Below, one piece after another: positions 1 through 9,798 of a stretch of DNA of 64,000 nucleotides. The DNA is taken from positions 62,001 to 126,000 of the forward strand of contig NZ_DAOUQB010000001.1 of assembly GCF_030625865.1 (NCBI RefSeq), given 5' to 3'. The position numbers and the translations under genes are program-made. The notes under the pieces were generated by a model, which saw only the letters and a list, made by a program, of their open reading frames with translations, did not search any database and was not told the DNA's origin. The stretch comes from Anaerotignum sp. (GTDB lineage Bacteria; Bacillota; Clostridia; Lachnospirales; Anaerotignaceae). The number at the start of each line of letters is the position of its first letter. Position 1 is the stretch's first letter.

Positions 1-145
1 ATGAGCTTTGACCATTCTGGAAAAATAGGGTGTTTCAAGACCTTTTGGTCGCAGGAACACATCTATTTGTTCTTTGCTAACTTGAAAAAAGCTTGAAGGA
101 ACTGCGCTTTTTTAGAGGGGGTCGACCTTATCGGTACCCTGTAAT
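1..145 (-). repeat. dispersed repeat, copy 1 (cut by window edge)
   Basis: The reverse complement of this stretch matches 29402-29548 along nearly its whole length, roughly 80-85% by eye. Shared blocks include the segment around 30-80 (reading out as a T-rich run, then CCTTTTGGTCGCAGGAACAC) and the AAGCTT-containing run near 85-95. Both copies carry a GGG(T/G)GTCGA-type hairpin at one end. Similarity continues to base 1, so the element probably extends left of the window. Bases 146-273 are AT-rich leader of pyrG with no gene that I can see. Confidence 0.75.
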
Positions 146-237
146 TACTCAGGAAAGCGTGGTTATTAATATATATTTTTTTATTATTTATGTAGTGGAC
201 TATGAGAAACTTTAGAAAAAGGGATTTTATGGTCTAA

Positions 238-1872
<1,635 letters not shown>

Positions 1873-1979
1873 AATTGTAAGAAAAACTTAAATAAATTCT
1901 TGCTGTATTCTAAGATTTTTCTGTTAGAATGAAACAAGAAAAGGGGAAATACTCTATTACTATAAGGAGGAGTTCCAAA

Positions 1980-2405
1980 ATGAATACAGAGAAAAATGAA
2001 AAGGTTTTGGTGCTGGCAACTGCACAAAAGAATGCCTTACGGTTAATTGATTATGGTTTTTCAATGGCGTTGGCCAATGACGGAGAATTACATATTTTGC
2101 ATGTACAAAAGGGAAATAGCGTTTTTGATGGAACGGATACACTGAAGCGATTACAGGAATTGATTGATTACGGCGTGCGCTTGGGTGCGTGCATTCATGT
2201 TCTATGCGATAATGATGTGGCTAAATGTATTGGCAATTTTGTTGAGGAGGAAGAAATAACCCGTGTGATTTTGGGGGAACCACCCAAGGGAAAGAATGAA
2301 AAGGTACTTAGCGAATGGGATCGAATTATTGATACAATCCCTGAAGAAGTTAGACTGCATGTTGTGGCGCGAAAAGACGCAAAGCCTCAGCGTATGATTG
2401 TGTAA
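1980..2405 (+). CDS. conserved hypothetical, universal-stress-like fold
   Basis: I do not recognise a named family. The protein has 141 residues and alternating beta/alpha character: KVLVLATAQ near the N-terminus, then LHILHVQKG, and later ITRVILGEPP. This resembles a nucleotide-binding universal-stress-type sandwich, but the ATP-binding glycine motif of UspA proteins is not clear. The start at 1980 is chosen because AAGGAGGAG lies 8 bases upstream. An in-frame upstream ATG at 1929 has no ribosome site. A strong terminator follows directly, so it is probably monocistronic. Function unknown; the fold suggestion is inference. Confidence 0.7.
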   Translation: MNTEKNEKVLVLATAQKNALRLIDYGFSMALANDGELHILHVQKGNSVFDGTDTLKRLQELIDYGVRLGACIHVLCDNDVAKCIGNFVEEEEITRVILGEPPKGKNEKVLSEWDRIIDTIPEEVRLHVVARKDAKPQRMIV

Positions 2406-2411
2406 AAACAT

Positions 2412-2445
2412 AAAGGGAGTCGTTAAAATCGACTCCCTATTTTTA
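2412..2445 (+). terminator. intrinsic terminator
   Basis: Perfect 8-bp stem GGGAGTCG/CGACTCCC (2415-2437) with a TTAAAAT loop, followed by a T-rich tract. Its sequence resembles the hairpins near 18342, 29405 and 56435. Confidence 0.85.
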
Positions 2446-2633
2446 CGGTTTCTTATATGGAATTTTGATTTTTTGTTGCAATCGGAGAAGAATTATATTA
2501 TCATTGCAAAGAGTGGAGAAATCTGCAACTTAATAAGTGCTTTTAGAGGACATCGAGACTTTTGTTTTTTTATGCCGTGGTGTTTTTCGAAGGTATTTCT
2601 TGATAAAGATATGAAATAAAGGAGAGAGAAGAA

Positions 2634-3134
2634 ATGAGTTTATACGAAAGCTGGATGGAAAAGGCTTTTTCTAAGGAAGGAAGAAGCGTGGATGCGGTTT
2701 GGGATGAATATTTGCCTAAGGAACAGCGAATTTATGAATATATAATCGGTGAAAAAGTAAAATCTTTGGAAGGTACAGTAGTGGAGTTGGCAAAGCGTTT
2801 TAACATGACTGCAGAAGAAATTGTTGCTTTTGTAGATGGGATCAACGAGGTTTTGCCTGAAAAATATGAAATGGAAAACCTGACAGAGGAATCTCAGATA
2901 TCCATGCAGATTGACTTTGAAAAATTATATAAGAAGATGGTTGAGTATAAAGCAGAACATCTTTATAACTTAACCCAGTGGAACAGAATTTTTGATGCAG
3001 ATACCCGTAAGAAAATGATGTTGGAACAGAAGAATGCTCGTACAGTAATCAAAGCAGAGAAGATCGGACGCAACGATCCTTGTCCTTGCGGCAGTGGCAA
3101 GAAATATAAAAAGTGCTGCGGAGCAAACCTGTAA
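2634..3134 (+). CDS. SEC-C motif protein
   Basis: A 166-residue protein ending in a SEC-C zinc-binding motif: [18 protein letters not shown] at about residues 145-163, with the CxC...CC zinc ligands all present. SEC-C is the motif at the end of SecA and also occurs alone on small proteins. The rest is mainly acidic and helical with no second domain I recognise. The ribosome site AGGAGAGAAG lies just before the ATG. It is followed after only 3 bases by sua5, so the two are probably co-transcribed. The biochemical role is unknown. Confidence 0.85.
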   Translation: MSLYESWMEKAFSKEGRSVDAVWDEYLPKEQRIYEYIIGEKVKSLEGTVVELAKRFNMTAEEIVAFVDGINEVLPEKYEMENLTEESQISMQIDFEKLYKKMVEYKAEHLYNLTQWNRIFDADTRKKMMLEQKNARTVIKAEKIGRNDPCPCGSGKKYKKCCGANL

Positions 3135-3137
3135 AAA

Positions 3138-4193
3138 ATGAAAACAAAGCTTATAAAAATCAGCACAGAAAACCCGGAACCTCAGCTTGTTGAAGAGGCA
3201 GCACGTGTTTTAAAAGAAGGCGGCCTTGTGGCTTTTCCTACGGAAACGGTTTACGGTTTGGGCGGAAATGGGCTGGATAGCGAAGCTTGTAAAAAAATTT
3301 ATATTGCCAAGGGGCGTCCTTCGGACAACCCCTTGATTTTGCATATTTCCCAAATCAGTGAGTTGCGTCCCATTGTGCGGGAAATACCGCCGGCGGCGCA
3401 AAAACTCATGGACGCCTTTTGGCCCGGTCCCCTTACGATGATTTTCCCGAAATCTGACATTGTCCCGTTGACAACCACTGGAGGGTTGGATACAGTGGCA
3501 GTGCGTTTCCCCTCTCATCCCGTGGCGATTGCCATTATTCGTGCATCGGGTTTGCCCATAGCAGGGCCCAGCGCAAATTCTTCAGGCAAGCCTAGCCCAA
3601 CAAGGGCATCTCATGTGGAATTCGATTTATCTGGTAAGATTGATATGATTGTTGATGGCGGTGCTGCAGAGTGGGGTTTGGAGTCTACCATTGTTGATGT
3701 ATCGGGAGAAGTTCCTGTTATTTTGCGCCCCGGGGCAATTACAAAAGAAATGATGGAGGCGGTGGTGGATCAGGTACTTATTGATCCTGCTATTTTATCA
3801 AAGCCTTCTGATGATTTGCGCCCGAAAGCGCCGGGGATGAAATATACACACTATTCCCCGGTGGCTAAGGTTATTTTGGTAAAAGGGAATACAGAGGCTG
3901 TGATACACAAGGTAAATGCGCTATGTGCAGCAGATAAGGCAATGGGTAAAAAAACCGGCGTTATGGCGACGGAGGAAACAAAAGGGCAGTATGAGGCTGA
4001 TGTGGTACTGTCTTTGGGAAGCAGAGGCAACCTTGAAGAAATTGGTGCAAATCTGTTTAAGTATTTACGCAAGTTTGATTTTCTTGGCGTGGATATGGTA
4101 TATTCCGAGGTATTTACCGAGGAAGGCGAAGGCTTAGCAATTATGAACCGCTTGAATAAGGCGGCAGGTTATAGCCGAATTGATGCAGAATAA
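3138..4193 (+). CDS. sua5: L-threonylcarbamoyladenylate synthase (Sua5/YwlC type)
   Basis: Makes threonylcarbamoyl-AMP from threonine, bicarbonate and ATP, the first step of the t6A37 modification of ANN-decoding tRNAs. At 351 residues it has the long Sua5 form: an N-terminal YrdC/TsaC domain (about 10-205; FPTETVYGLGGNG, KGRPSDNPL, PGPLTM, GPSANSSGKPSPT) and a C-terminal Sua5 domain (about 230-345; APGMKYTHYSP linker). The start lies 3 bases after the SEC-C gene with only a distant GGAG, so translation may be coupled. MtaB (58045-59343), which thiomethylates t6A, is also in this window. Confidence 0.94.
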   Translation: MKTKLIKISTENPEPQLVEEAARVLKEGGLVAFPTETVYGLGGNGLDSEACKKIYIAKGRPSDNPLILHISQISELRPIVREIPPAAQKLMDAFWPGPLTMIFPKSDIVPLTTTGGLDTVAVRFPSHPVAIAIIRASGLPIAGPSANSSGKPSPTRASHVEFDLSGKIDMIVDGGAAEWGLESTIVDVSGEVPVILRPGAITKEMMEAVVDQVLIDPAILSKPSDDLRPKAPGMKYTHYSPVAKVILVKGNTEAVIHKVNALCAADKAMGKKTGVMATEETKGQYEADVVLSLGSRGNLEEIGANLFKYLRKFDFLGVDMVYSEVFTEEGEGLAIMNRLNKAAGYSRIDAE

Positions 4194-4223
4194 GTAATAA
4201 AAAAACGGATAAGGAGAGTTATT

Positions 4224-4652
4224 ATGATAGCTTTAGGTTGTGATCATGGCGGTTTTCCGCTGATGGCAGAAGTAATAAAATATTTAGAAGAGCAAAACAT
4301 TCCTTTTAAAAACTTCGGAACTTTTTCTGATGAATCCGTGGATTATCCCAAGTTTGGAAAGTTGGTTGCCCACGCGGTTGCAGATGGAACTTGTGAAAAA
4401 GGAATTTTAATTTGCGGGACTGGAATTGGGATTTCTATTGCGGCCAACAAGGTAAAGGGCATTCGTGCGGCTCTTTGTGGAGATGTTTTTTCTGCAAAAG
4501 CAACGAGAGAACATAATAATGCCAATATTCTTGCTATGGGGGCTCGTGTTACCGGCCCTGGCTTGGCTTTGGAGATTGTTAAGGCTTTTTTGGAAACGCC
4601 GTTTTCCAATGATGAACGTCATATAAGAAGAATCAATCAAATTGAAGACTGA
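4224..4652 (+). CDS. rpiB: ribose 5-phosphate isomerase B
   Basis: Interconverts ribose 5-phosphate and ribulose 5-phosphate in the pentose phosphate pathway. The 142 residues fit the RpiB/LacAB family. Visible features are GCDHGGF at the N-terminus, the catalytic cysteine in ICGTGIGIS (about residue 66), and [14 protein letters not shown]. The start follows AAGGAGAG. It lies 30 bases after sua5 and 19 bases before upp. It therefore sits in a run that supplies ribose phosphate and salvages uracil. Confidence 0.95.
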   Translation: MIALGCDHGGFPLMAEVIKYLEEQNIPFKNFGTFSDESVDYPKFGKLVAHAVADGTCEKGILICGTGIGISIAANKVKGIRAALCGDVFSAKATREHNNANILAMGARVTGPGLALEIVKAFLETPFSNDERHIRRINQIED

Positions 4653-4671
4653 AGAGAAAGAAGGAACGAAG

Positions 4672-5298
4672 ATGAGTAAACTGTTCGTATCTGAACACCC
4701 TATGATTCAGAGTAAAATGGCTATGTTAAGAAACAAAGAAACTGGTTCAAAGGAATTTCGTGAAATTATTGGAGAGGTTGCTATGCTTTTGTGTTACGAA
4801 GCAACCAGAGATTTGCCTTTGACAGATATTGAAGTGGAAACACCTGTAGCCATGGCACAATGCCGCACCATTGATACGAAGTTGGCAATTGTACCTATTT
4901 TAAGAGCAGGAATTGGTATGACGGATGGCCTTTTGAATTTAATGCCCAATGCGAAAATCGGGCATATTGGGTTATATCGTGATCCTGAAACATTAAATCC
5001 CGTTGAATACTACTGTAAACTTCCTTGTGATGTGGAAGAGAGAACCGTCTTCTTGACTGATCCTATGCTTGCAACAGGTGGTACTGCGGAGGCAGCAATT
5101 GGATTTTTGAAAGACAGAGGCGTAAAAAACATTATTATGCTTTGTATTCTTGCAGCTCCTGATGGTGTAAAAAGAATACAGGAAGCACATCCTGATGTTG
5201 ACATTTATGCGGCTGCTTATGATGGTAAGTTGAACGATCATGGCTATATCGTTCCTGGTTTGGGTGATGCGGGCGACAGAATATTCGGAACAAAATAA
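4672..5298 (+). CDS. upp: uracil phosphoribosyltransferase
   Basis: Converts uracil plus PRPP to UMP (pyrimidine salvage). The product has 209 residues, the family's usual length. The PRPP loop [14 protein letters not shown] is at about residues 123-136 and the uracil-binding C-terminus [12 protein letters not shown] is intact. I place the start at the ATG of [10 protein letters not shown], behind GAAAGAAGGAA. An in-frame TTG at 4642 overlaps rpiB and lacks a site. A terminator follows at 5316. Confidence 0.96.
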   Translation: MSKLFVSEHPMIQSKMAMLRNKETGSKEFREIIGEVAMLLCYEATRDLPLTDIEVETPVAMAQCRTIDTKLAIVPILRAGIGMTDGLLNLMPNAKIGHIGLYRDPETLNPVEYYCKLPCDVEERTVFLTDPMLATGGTAEAAIGFLKDRGVKNIIMLCILAAPDGVKRIQEAHPDVDIYAAAYDGKLNDHGYIVPGLGDAGDRIFGTK

Positions 5299-5315
5299 AA
5301 TGAAGATAAGACAAC

Positions 5316-5356
5316 GGGGATTTTGGTGGATTTGAAAATCCACTTCCCCATTTTCC
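5316..5356 (+). terminator. intrinsic terminator after upp
   Basis: Nested hairpin: outer GGGG/CCCC, inner GTGGATTT/AAATCCAC, followed by ATTTTCC. The T tract is short. Confidence 0.7.
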
Positions 5357-5397
5357 TGTAACGGGAGTTTTCCCAATTGTTAGGAGAGGATTTTTGG

Positions 5398-6435
5398 ATG
5401 CAGCATAATTGGTTATTATATATAGCGGCTTTTGCCAGTGCATTCGCGATTACGCTGGTAACAACTCCTCTTGCAAAGTGGATTTCCATAAAATGCGGAG
5501 CGATTGATTATCCAAAGGATAGAGGTGTCCATAAAAAACCTATGCCCAGAATGGGTGGTGTTGCCATTGTATTGGGGTTCACCATCACTGTTCTAATGGT
5601 ATTTTACTTTGATCGAAGTATGAGCACGAAGCAATTTGTTGGCTTTCTGACGGGCGCGTTGCTGATTGCGGCCCTGGGTGTGCTGGATGATATGAAAAAC
5701 TTACCTGCAAAGCTGAAGTTTTGTGTGCAGCTTGTGGCGGCGCTCATTGTAATTTTTTCGGGAACACAGATACATGTGGTTCTTTGGCCTGTAACAGCTG
5801 CTTTGCAGAAGTTCAGTATTCCCATTACATTAATTTGGATTGTGGGAGTGACGAATGCAGTAAATTTAATTGATGGCTTGGACGGATTGGCGGCGGGGGT
5901 TTCCTCTATTGCAGCTTTGAGCCTTATGGTGCTTTGTATCATGACAGGCAGTAACACGGCGGTTGTTTTAACGGCGGCTCTCGCAGGTGCTTGTTTAGGA
6001 TTTTTACCCAGAAACTTTAATCCTGCTGAAATTTTTATGGGGGATACCGGCTCTACATTCCTTGGTTTTGTGTTGGCGGTTACCAGTATCCTTGGGGTAT
6101 TTAAAGGGTATGCCCTTTTGGCGGTCAGCGTGAGTGTATTATGCTTAGGTTTGCCTGTGTTTGATACGATTTTTGCCATGTTGCGCAGAATGGCAAAGCA
6201 TCAACCTATTATGCAGCCTGATCGTGGCCATTTACATCACCGTTTGATTGATCGAGGTTTTTCTCAAAAACAGGCAGTGCTGATTCTGTATGGGATTAGT
6301 GTCTTTTTGGGAGTTTTGGCTATTTTTATCTCTTTTAAAGACTCCGGAACGATAGTGGTGGTATTACTTACTGTAATTTTGTTAAGCTTTGTTATTTATT
6401 ATTTTAATGTTCATGTGAAGCACAAGAGCAAATAA
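5398..6435 (+). CDS. tagO: undecaprenyl-phosphate GlcNAc-1-phosphate transferase (TagO/WecA family)
   Basis: A polyprenyl-phosphate HexNAc-1-phosphate transferase that should move GlcNAc-1-P from UDP-GlcNAc to undecaprenyl phosphate at the inner face of the membrane, starting teichoic acid or another envelope glycan. The 345 residues form about ten or eleven membrane segments. Family signatures are DDMKNLPAK (about 97), NLIDGLDGLAAG (about 155), MGDTGSTFLG (about 208) and the HLHHRLIDRG loop (about 280). The ATG at 5398 follows TAGGAGAGGA; an upstream TTG at 5377 lies before that site. Substrate choice cannot be read from sequence alone. A terminator follows. Confidence 0.9.
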   Translation: MQHNWLLYIAAFASAFAITLVTTPLAKWISIKCGAIDYPKDRGVHKKPMPRMGGVAIVLGFTITVLMVFYFDRSMSTKQFVGFLTGALLIAALGVLDDMKNLPAKLKFCVQLVAALIVIFSGTQIHVVLWPVTAALQKFSIPITLIWIVGVTNAVNLIDGLDGLAAGVSSIAALSLMVLCIMTGSNTAVVLTAALAGACLGFLPRNFNPAEIFMGDTGSTFLGFVLAVTSILGVFKGYALLAVSVSVLCLGLPVFDTIFAMLRRMAKHQPIMQPDRGHLHHRLIDRGFSQKQAVLILYGISVFLGVLAIFISFKDSGTIVVVLLTVILLSFVIYYFNVHVKHKSK

Positions 6436-6438
6436 AGA

Positions 6439-6480
6439 AAGACTGTCCAAAGACGAATTCCGTCGGTGGCAGTCTTTTCT
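6439..6480 (+). terminator. intrinsic terminator
   Basis: Outer stem AAGACTG/CAGTCTT with an inner GACG/CGTC hairpin, ending in TTTTCT. Confidence 0.75.
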
Positions 6481-6542
6481 TAACCGAAAGGACATGATAT
6501 ACTTAAAGGTACGAAAAGGTTAGGATAGAAGGGGGGATACAA

Positions 6543-7469
6543 ATGGCGAGAGAAATTTGCATAACAAATGAATTCATTGAAAGAGAGTTGCCTCTGGCAC
6601 CGCCGCTGTATGTTTCTATCTATCTGATGACAAAGGCTTTGGAAAGCAGCGATGCATCCGTTATTGCCAAAAGGCTGAATGTTTTAGAGAGTGACGTACT
6701 TCGTGCTTGGCAATACTGGCAGGAGCGGGAGACAGTAAAAACTCATGATGTTCCGCAAACGCGTATATTTATGGAACAAAGACCGGAGTATAGTATGGAA
6801 GAGCTTTCTGAATACATGAAACATCGGGAAATGAAGGCATTACTGCAAACAGCCCAGAAGAAATTGGGCAAACCTTTGACGCAACAGGATATCTGTATGA
6901 TTTATGGGCTCTATGATTGGCTTGGATTTCCTCTTGATGTGATTGAGGTGTTACTTTCTTATTGTGTTTCTGATGGGTTTAAGGGAATGCGATACGTTGA
7001 AAAGGTTGCTATGGCTTGGGCGGAAGAGGGCATTAACACGTTGGAAAAAGCCGCACAATATATAGAAATGCGAAAAACGGGTTTTCATGCAATTATGCGT
7101 GCCTTTGGACAGAGCGGTAGGATGCCTGTAGATGGAGAAGAGGCCTACATGCGAAAATGGATGAAGGAGTATGAACTACCCATTGATGTGATTAAAATGG
7201 CATGTGAAAGAACGGTAATGCAGACAGGGAAAGTCAGCTTTGCTTATGCTGACAGCATTCTTAGAAAATGGAAGCAGGCGGGTGTAAAGACCCAGGCGGA
7301 TATAGAAAATTTGGATCGGGCTTTTGTCGCAAAGAAAGCAGTGCGAAGTGGAGAGACTAAGCCCGTGGCGGCGGCTTCTAAGCAAAACCGATTTATTAAT
7401 TATTCACAAAGACAATGGGATTTTGATAAACTGGAAAAGCTACAGCGGGAAGAAAGAGATAAGTGGTAG
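6543..7469 (+). CDS. dnaD: DnaD-domain replication protein
   Basis: A DnaD-like primosomal protein of 308 residues. It has an N-terminal winged-helix-like part (ITNEFIERELPLAPPLYVSIY...LNVLESDVLRAWQYW). Two DnaD/PhrB-like helical domains follow at roughly 120-190 and 200-265, with the second ending near YADSILRKWKQAGVKT, a typical DnaD C-terminal motif. In Bacillota DnaD helps DnaA and DnaI load the replicative helicase. The pairing with a DnaI-type ATPase 12 bases downstream supports this. The ribosome site AGAAGGGGGG precedes the ATG. Confidence 0.9.
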   Translation: MAREICITNEFIERELPLAPPLYVSIYLMTKALESSDASVIAKRLNVLESDVLRAWQYWQERETVKTHDVPQTRIFMEQRPEYSMEELSEYMKHREMKALLQTAQKKLGKPLTQQDICMIYGLYDWLGFPLDVIEVLLSYCVSDGFKGMRYVEKVAMAWAEEGINTLEKAAQYIEMRKTGFHAIMRAFGQSGRMPVDGEEAYMRKWMKEYELPIDVIKMACERTVMQTGKVSFAYADSILRKWKQAGVKTQADIENLDRAFVAKKAVRSGETKPVAAASKQNRFINYSQRQWDFDKLEKLQREERDKW

Positions 7470-7481
7470 GAGGTGGATGTA

Positions 7482-8477
7482 TTGGCAACGAGGACACAGA
7501 TTTTTCGTGAGATTTTAAGGGAATATGATGGCTTACGCACAGAAAAGGTGGCAGAGTTGCGAGAAAGAAAAGCTATGCTCTATGCAAGACTCCCCCGCTT
7601 GGAGGAAATTGAAAGAGAAATGTCCCTTTTAGGAACAAAAACAGCCAGATTGGTTTTAGGCGGAACGGCAGATCCACAAGAAATGATAGATCAGCTTAAA
7701 AAAGAGCAGAAAATATTGGAGCAAGAACGTTCAGAAATTTTAGCAGCCAATCATTTATCCCCGAAACTATTGGAAGTAGAATATGTCTGCCCAAAATGTA
7801 AAGATACCGGTTATATTGGAACAGAGCAATGCATTTGCTTAAAAAGGCATTTGATGGACAAGCTTTATGATCAGTCTAACGTACGGGATATGATCAAGGT
7901 TGAAAACTTTGATAATTTTGATTTCTCTTTATACAGTGGGGTGCAATCAAGGGAAGAAGGAATTTCTCCCAAAGGGAATGCTGAGAAGCTTTACCGCCGA
8001 GCGTTGGCCTTTGTTGAAGAGTTTGGTAACGGAGCCAACCTTTTGATTTATGGCGGAACAGGTTTGGGCAAGACTTTTCTTTGTAACTGTATTGCCAAGG
8101 ATTTATTGGAAAAGGGCCATACTGTTTTATATCTTACGGCAGGACAGTTATTCCGAAAACTGGAGGAGCAAAGGTTTCATAAAGACGATGACGAGGAAGA
8201 TGCCAAGGATTGGGATCAGGAACTGCTGGAGGCGGAGTTGTTGATTATTGATGACTTGGGCACGGAGTTTTCCACCATTTTTACGGCATCGGAGCTTTTC
8301 CGTATTGTGAATGACAGGAAGTTGGCGAAAAAGGCGGTTGTAATCTCCACGAATTTAGGCCCCACGGAGTTAATGAGTCTGTATTCTGACCGTGTCACAT
8401 CAAGATTTCTGGGGGAATTTGAACAAATGAAGTTTTTTGGTGAGGATATTCGTATTATAAAAAAGTATCAAAGATAA
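7482..8477 (+). CDS. dnaI: DnaI/DnaC-type helicase loader ATPase
   Basis: An AAA+ ATPase of 331 residues that should load the replicative DNA helicase. The N-terminal half holds a zinc-binding-like cluster (CPKCKDTG then CIC, about residues 102-118). The AAA+ core has Walker A GGTGLGKTF (about 190) and Walker B LLIIDDLGTE (about 253), plus an arginine-rich end (SDRVTSRFLG). I choose the TTG at 7482 because AGGAGG (7468-7473) lies 8 bases before it. The in-frame GTG at 7473 overlaps that site. Tightly linked to dnaD; a terminator follows. Confidence 0.92.
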   Translation: MATRTQIFREILREYDGLRTEKVAELRERKAMLYARLPRLEEIEREMSLLGTKTARLVLGGTADPQEMIDQLKKEQKILEQERSEILAANHLSPKLLEVEYVCPKCKDTGYIGTEQCICLKRHLMDKLYDQSNVRDMIKVENFDNFDFSLYSGVQSREEGISPKGNAEKLYRRALAFVEEFGNGANLLIYGGTGLGKTFLCNCIAKDLLEKGHTVLYLTAGQLFRKLEEQRFHKDDDEEDAKDWDQELLEAELLIIDDLGTEFSTIFTASELFRIVNDRKLAKKAVVISTNLGPTELMSLYSDRVTSRFLGEFEQMKFFGEDIRIIKKYQR

Positions 8478-8496
8478 GAGAAAATCAAAATATAAA

Positions 8497-8537
8497 AAGG
8501 AGCCTATTTCCGGTGAGATGGAAAGGTTCCTTTTTTT
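8497..8537 (+). terminator. intrinsic terminator
   Basis: Stem AAGGAGCC.TATTTCC/GGAAA.GGTTCCTT followed by a run of seven T. Good rho-independent terminator after dnaI. Confidence 0.85.
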
Positions 8538-8764
8538 GATTTGCCCCCCAAATGGTAGCCAAATTGTTTGCAATGCATGAAATTCAGAAAAACAATTACA
8601 ATATGAAAATGGACTACACTTGTCTTCAACATCAAAAAAATTAGGCATTAATAGGGTTTTGTGTTATAATAAAAAAATATAAATATTTTAATATATGTAT
8701 GAGCATTTTTCCTATAGAATAAGGCTTTTTTTGAATTTAGTAAAAGTAGTTTTTGAGGTGACCA

Positions 8765-9391
8765 ATGAGGGGATTTTTTATTTCAGTGGAAGGCAGCGAC
8801 GGCAGTGGCAAGTCCACACAAATTAAAAAAATTGAAGTGTATTTAAAAAGTAAGAATCAGGAAGTCCTTTTGACTAGGGAGCCGGGAGGCACAGCGATTT
8901 CCGAAAAAATCCGGGCGCTATTGCTGGATCCTTCTAACAAAGGGATGACGGCTAAAACGGAAATGCTTTTATATGCTGCAGCCAGGGCACAGCATCTGGA
9001 GGAGTTTATACGCCCGAACTTGGAACAAGGGAAAAATGTTTTGACGGATCGCTTTACGGATTCCAGTATTGCTTATCAAGGTTTTGGACGTGAGCTTGGT
9101 GATATTGTGGCAGAGGTGAACTATATCGCAACAGGAGGCGTTTTGCCGGATATTACGTTTTTTTTGGAGCTTTCTCCCGAAGCGGGAATAGCCAGAAAAA
9201 AAACGGAAGAAAACCACAAAATGGATCGATTGGAACTAGAAGAGCAAGAGTTTCATGAAAGAGTATATAACGGATATAAAGTGCTGTGCCATATACACGG
9301 GCGACGTATTTGCCGAATTGATGCAAGCAAAGGGATTGATGCTGTTTTTGCTGAAATACAGGAGAATTTGGATAGATTGTTTGGTTTTTAA
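8765..9391 (+). CDS. tmk: thymidylate kinase
   Basis: Phosphorylates dTMP to dTDP. The product has 208 residues with the P-loop EGSDGSGKST (about 8-17), the TREPGGT motif (about 37) and DRFTDSS (the DRY/F segment, about 97). The LID region is ARKKTEEN. It opens the conserved tmk-darA-holB-ricT-trmN6-rsmI cluster. GAGGTGA lies just upstream of the ATG. A TATAAT at 8665-8670 could be a promoter -10, but no good -35 is paired with it. The long AT-rich gap (8541-8764) holds nothing else clear. Confidence 0.96.
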   Translation: MRGFFISVEGSDGSGKSTQIKKIEVYLKSKNQEVLLTREPGGTAISEKIRALLLDPSNKGMTAKTEMLLYAAARAQHLEEFIRPNLEQGKNVLTDRFTDSSIAYQGFGRELGDIVAEVNYIATGGVLPDITFFLELSPEAGIARKKTEENHKMDRLELEEQEFHERVYNGYKVLCHIHGRRICRIDASKGIDAVFAEIQENLDRLFGF

Positions 9392-9412
9392 AGAGAGACA
9401 GGAGGGGTATTT

Positions 9413-9739
9413 ATGAAGCTCATTATTGCCATAATTCAAGACGAGGACGCGGGAGAGGTAATTTCCAATCTAAACAAAGCGGGTTTTCTTATAACAAGGC
9501 TGGCAACAAAGGGTGGCTTTTTAAGAGCCGGAAATACGACTCTCTTAACTGGAGTTGAAGATGAAAAGGTTGACGAGGTTATGGGAATTATTGAGGAAAA
9601 CAGTAAATCTCGTACACAATATGCGACTTTGCCATCTTCCTGCGGTGCAATGCATGGCTTTATATTGGCACCCATAGAGGTGAATATAGGCGGTGCAACG
9701 GTGTTTGTAGTGGATGTTGAACAATTTCGGAAGTTTTAA
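9413..9739 (+). CDS. darA: cyclic di-AMP receptor, PII-like (DarA/YaaQ)
   Basis: A 108-residue PII-like protein matching the DarA/PstA/YaaQ family, which binds cyclic di-AMP as a trimer. The family pattern is intact: MKLIIAIIQDEDA, LITRLATKGGFLRAGNTTLL (T-loop), and GGATVFVVDVEQF at the C-terminus. It lies between tmk and holB, as yaaQ does in Bacillus. The intervening yaaR gene of that order is absent here. The ribosome site GACAGGAGGGG is strong. What it signals to is not known for the family in general. Confidence 0.94.
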   Translation: MKLIIAIIQDEDAGEVISNLNKAGFLITRLATKGGFLRAGNTTLLTGVEDEKVDEVMGIIEENSKSRTQYATLPSSCGAMHGFILAPIEVNIGGATVFVVDVEQFRKF

Positions 9740-9798
9740 CAAGAAGGGAAAGAAGGGATTTTCTTTCTCGGGTATATGAATGAAAAGGAGTGGACGCT

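Noticed and set aside
2398-2619. 73-codon frame after the 1980-2405 gene
   Set aside because: Covers the strong terminator at 2412-2445 and has no ribosome site or recognisable protein pattern.
3138-3140. Alternative later start for sua5
   Set aside because: The ribosome site is weak, but the N-terminal residues up to the FPTETVYGLGG motif match the family's spacing, and the 3-base gap supports coupling to the SEC-C gene.
5604-6179. 191-codon open frame on the minus strand
   Set aside because: Lies antisense inside the tagO-like membrane protein gene. Its composition follows from the codons of that gene, and there is no ribosome site.
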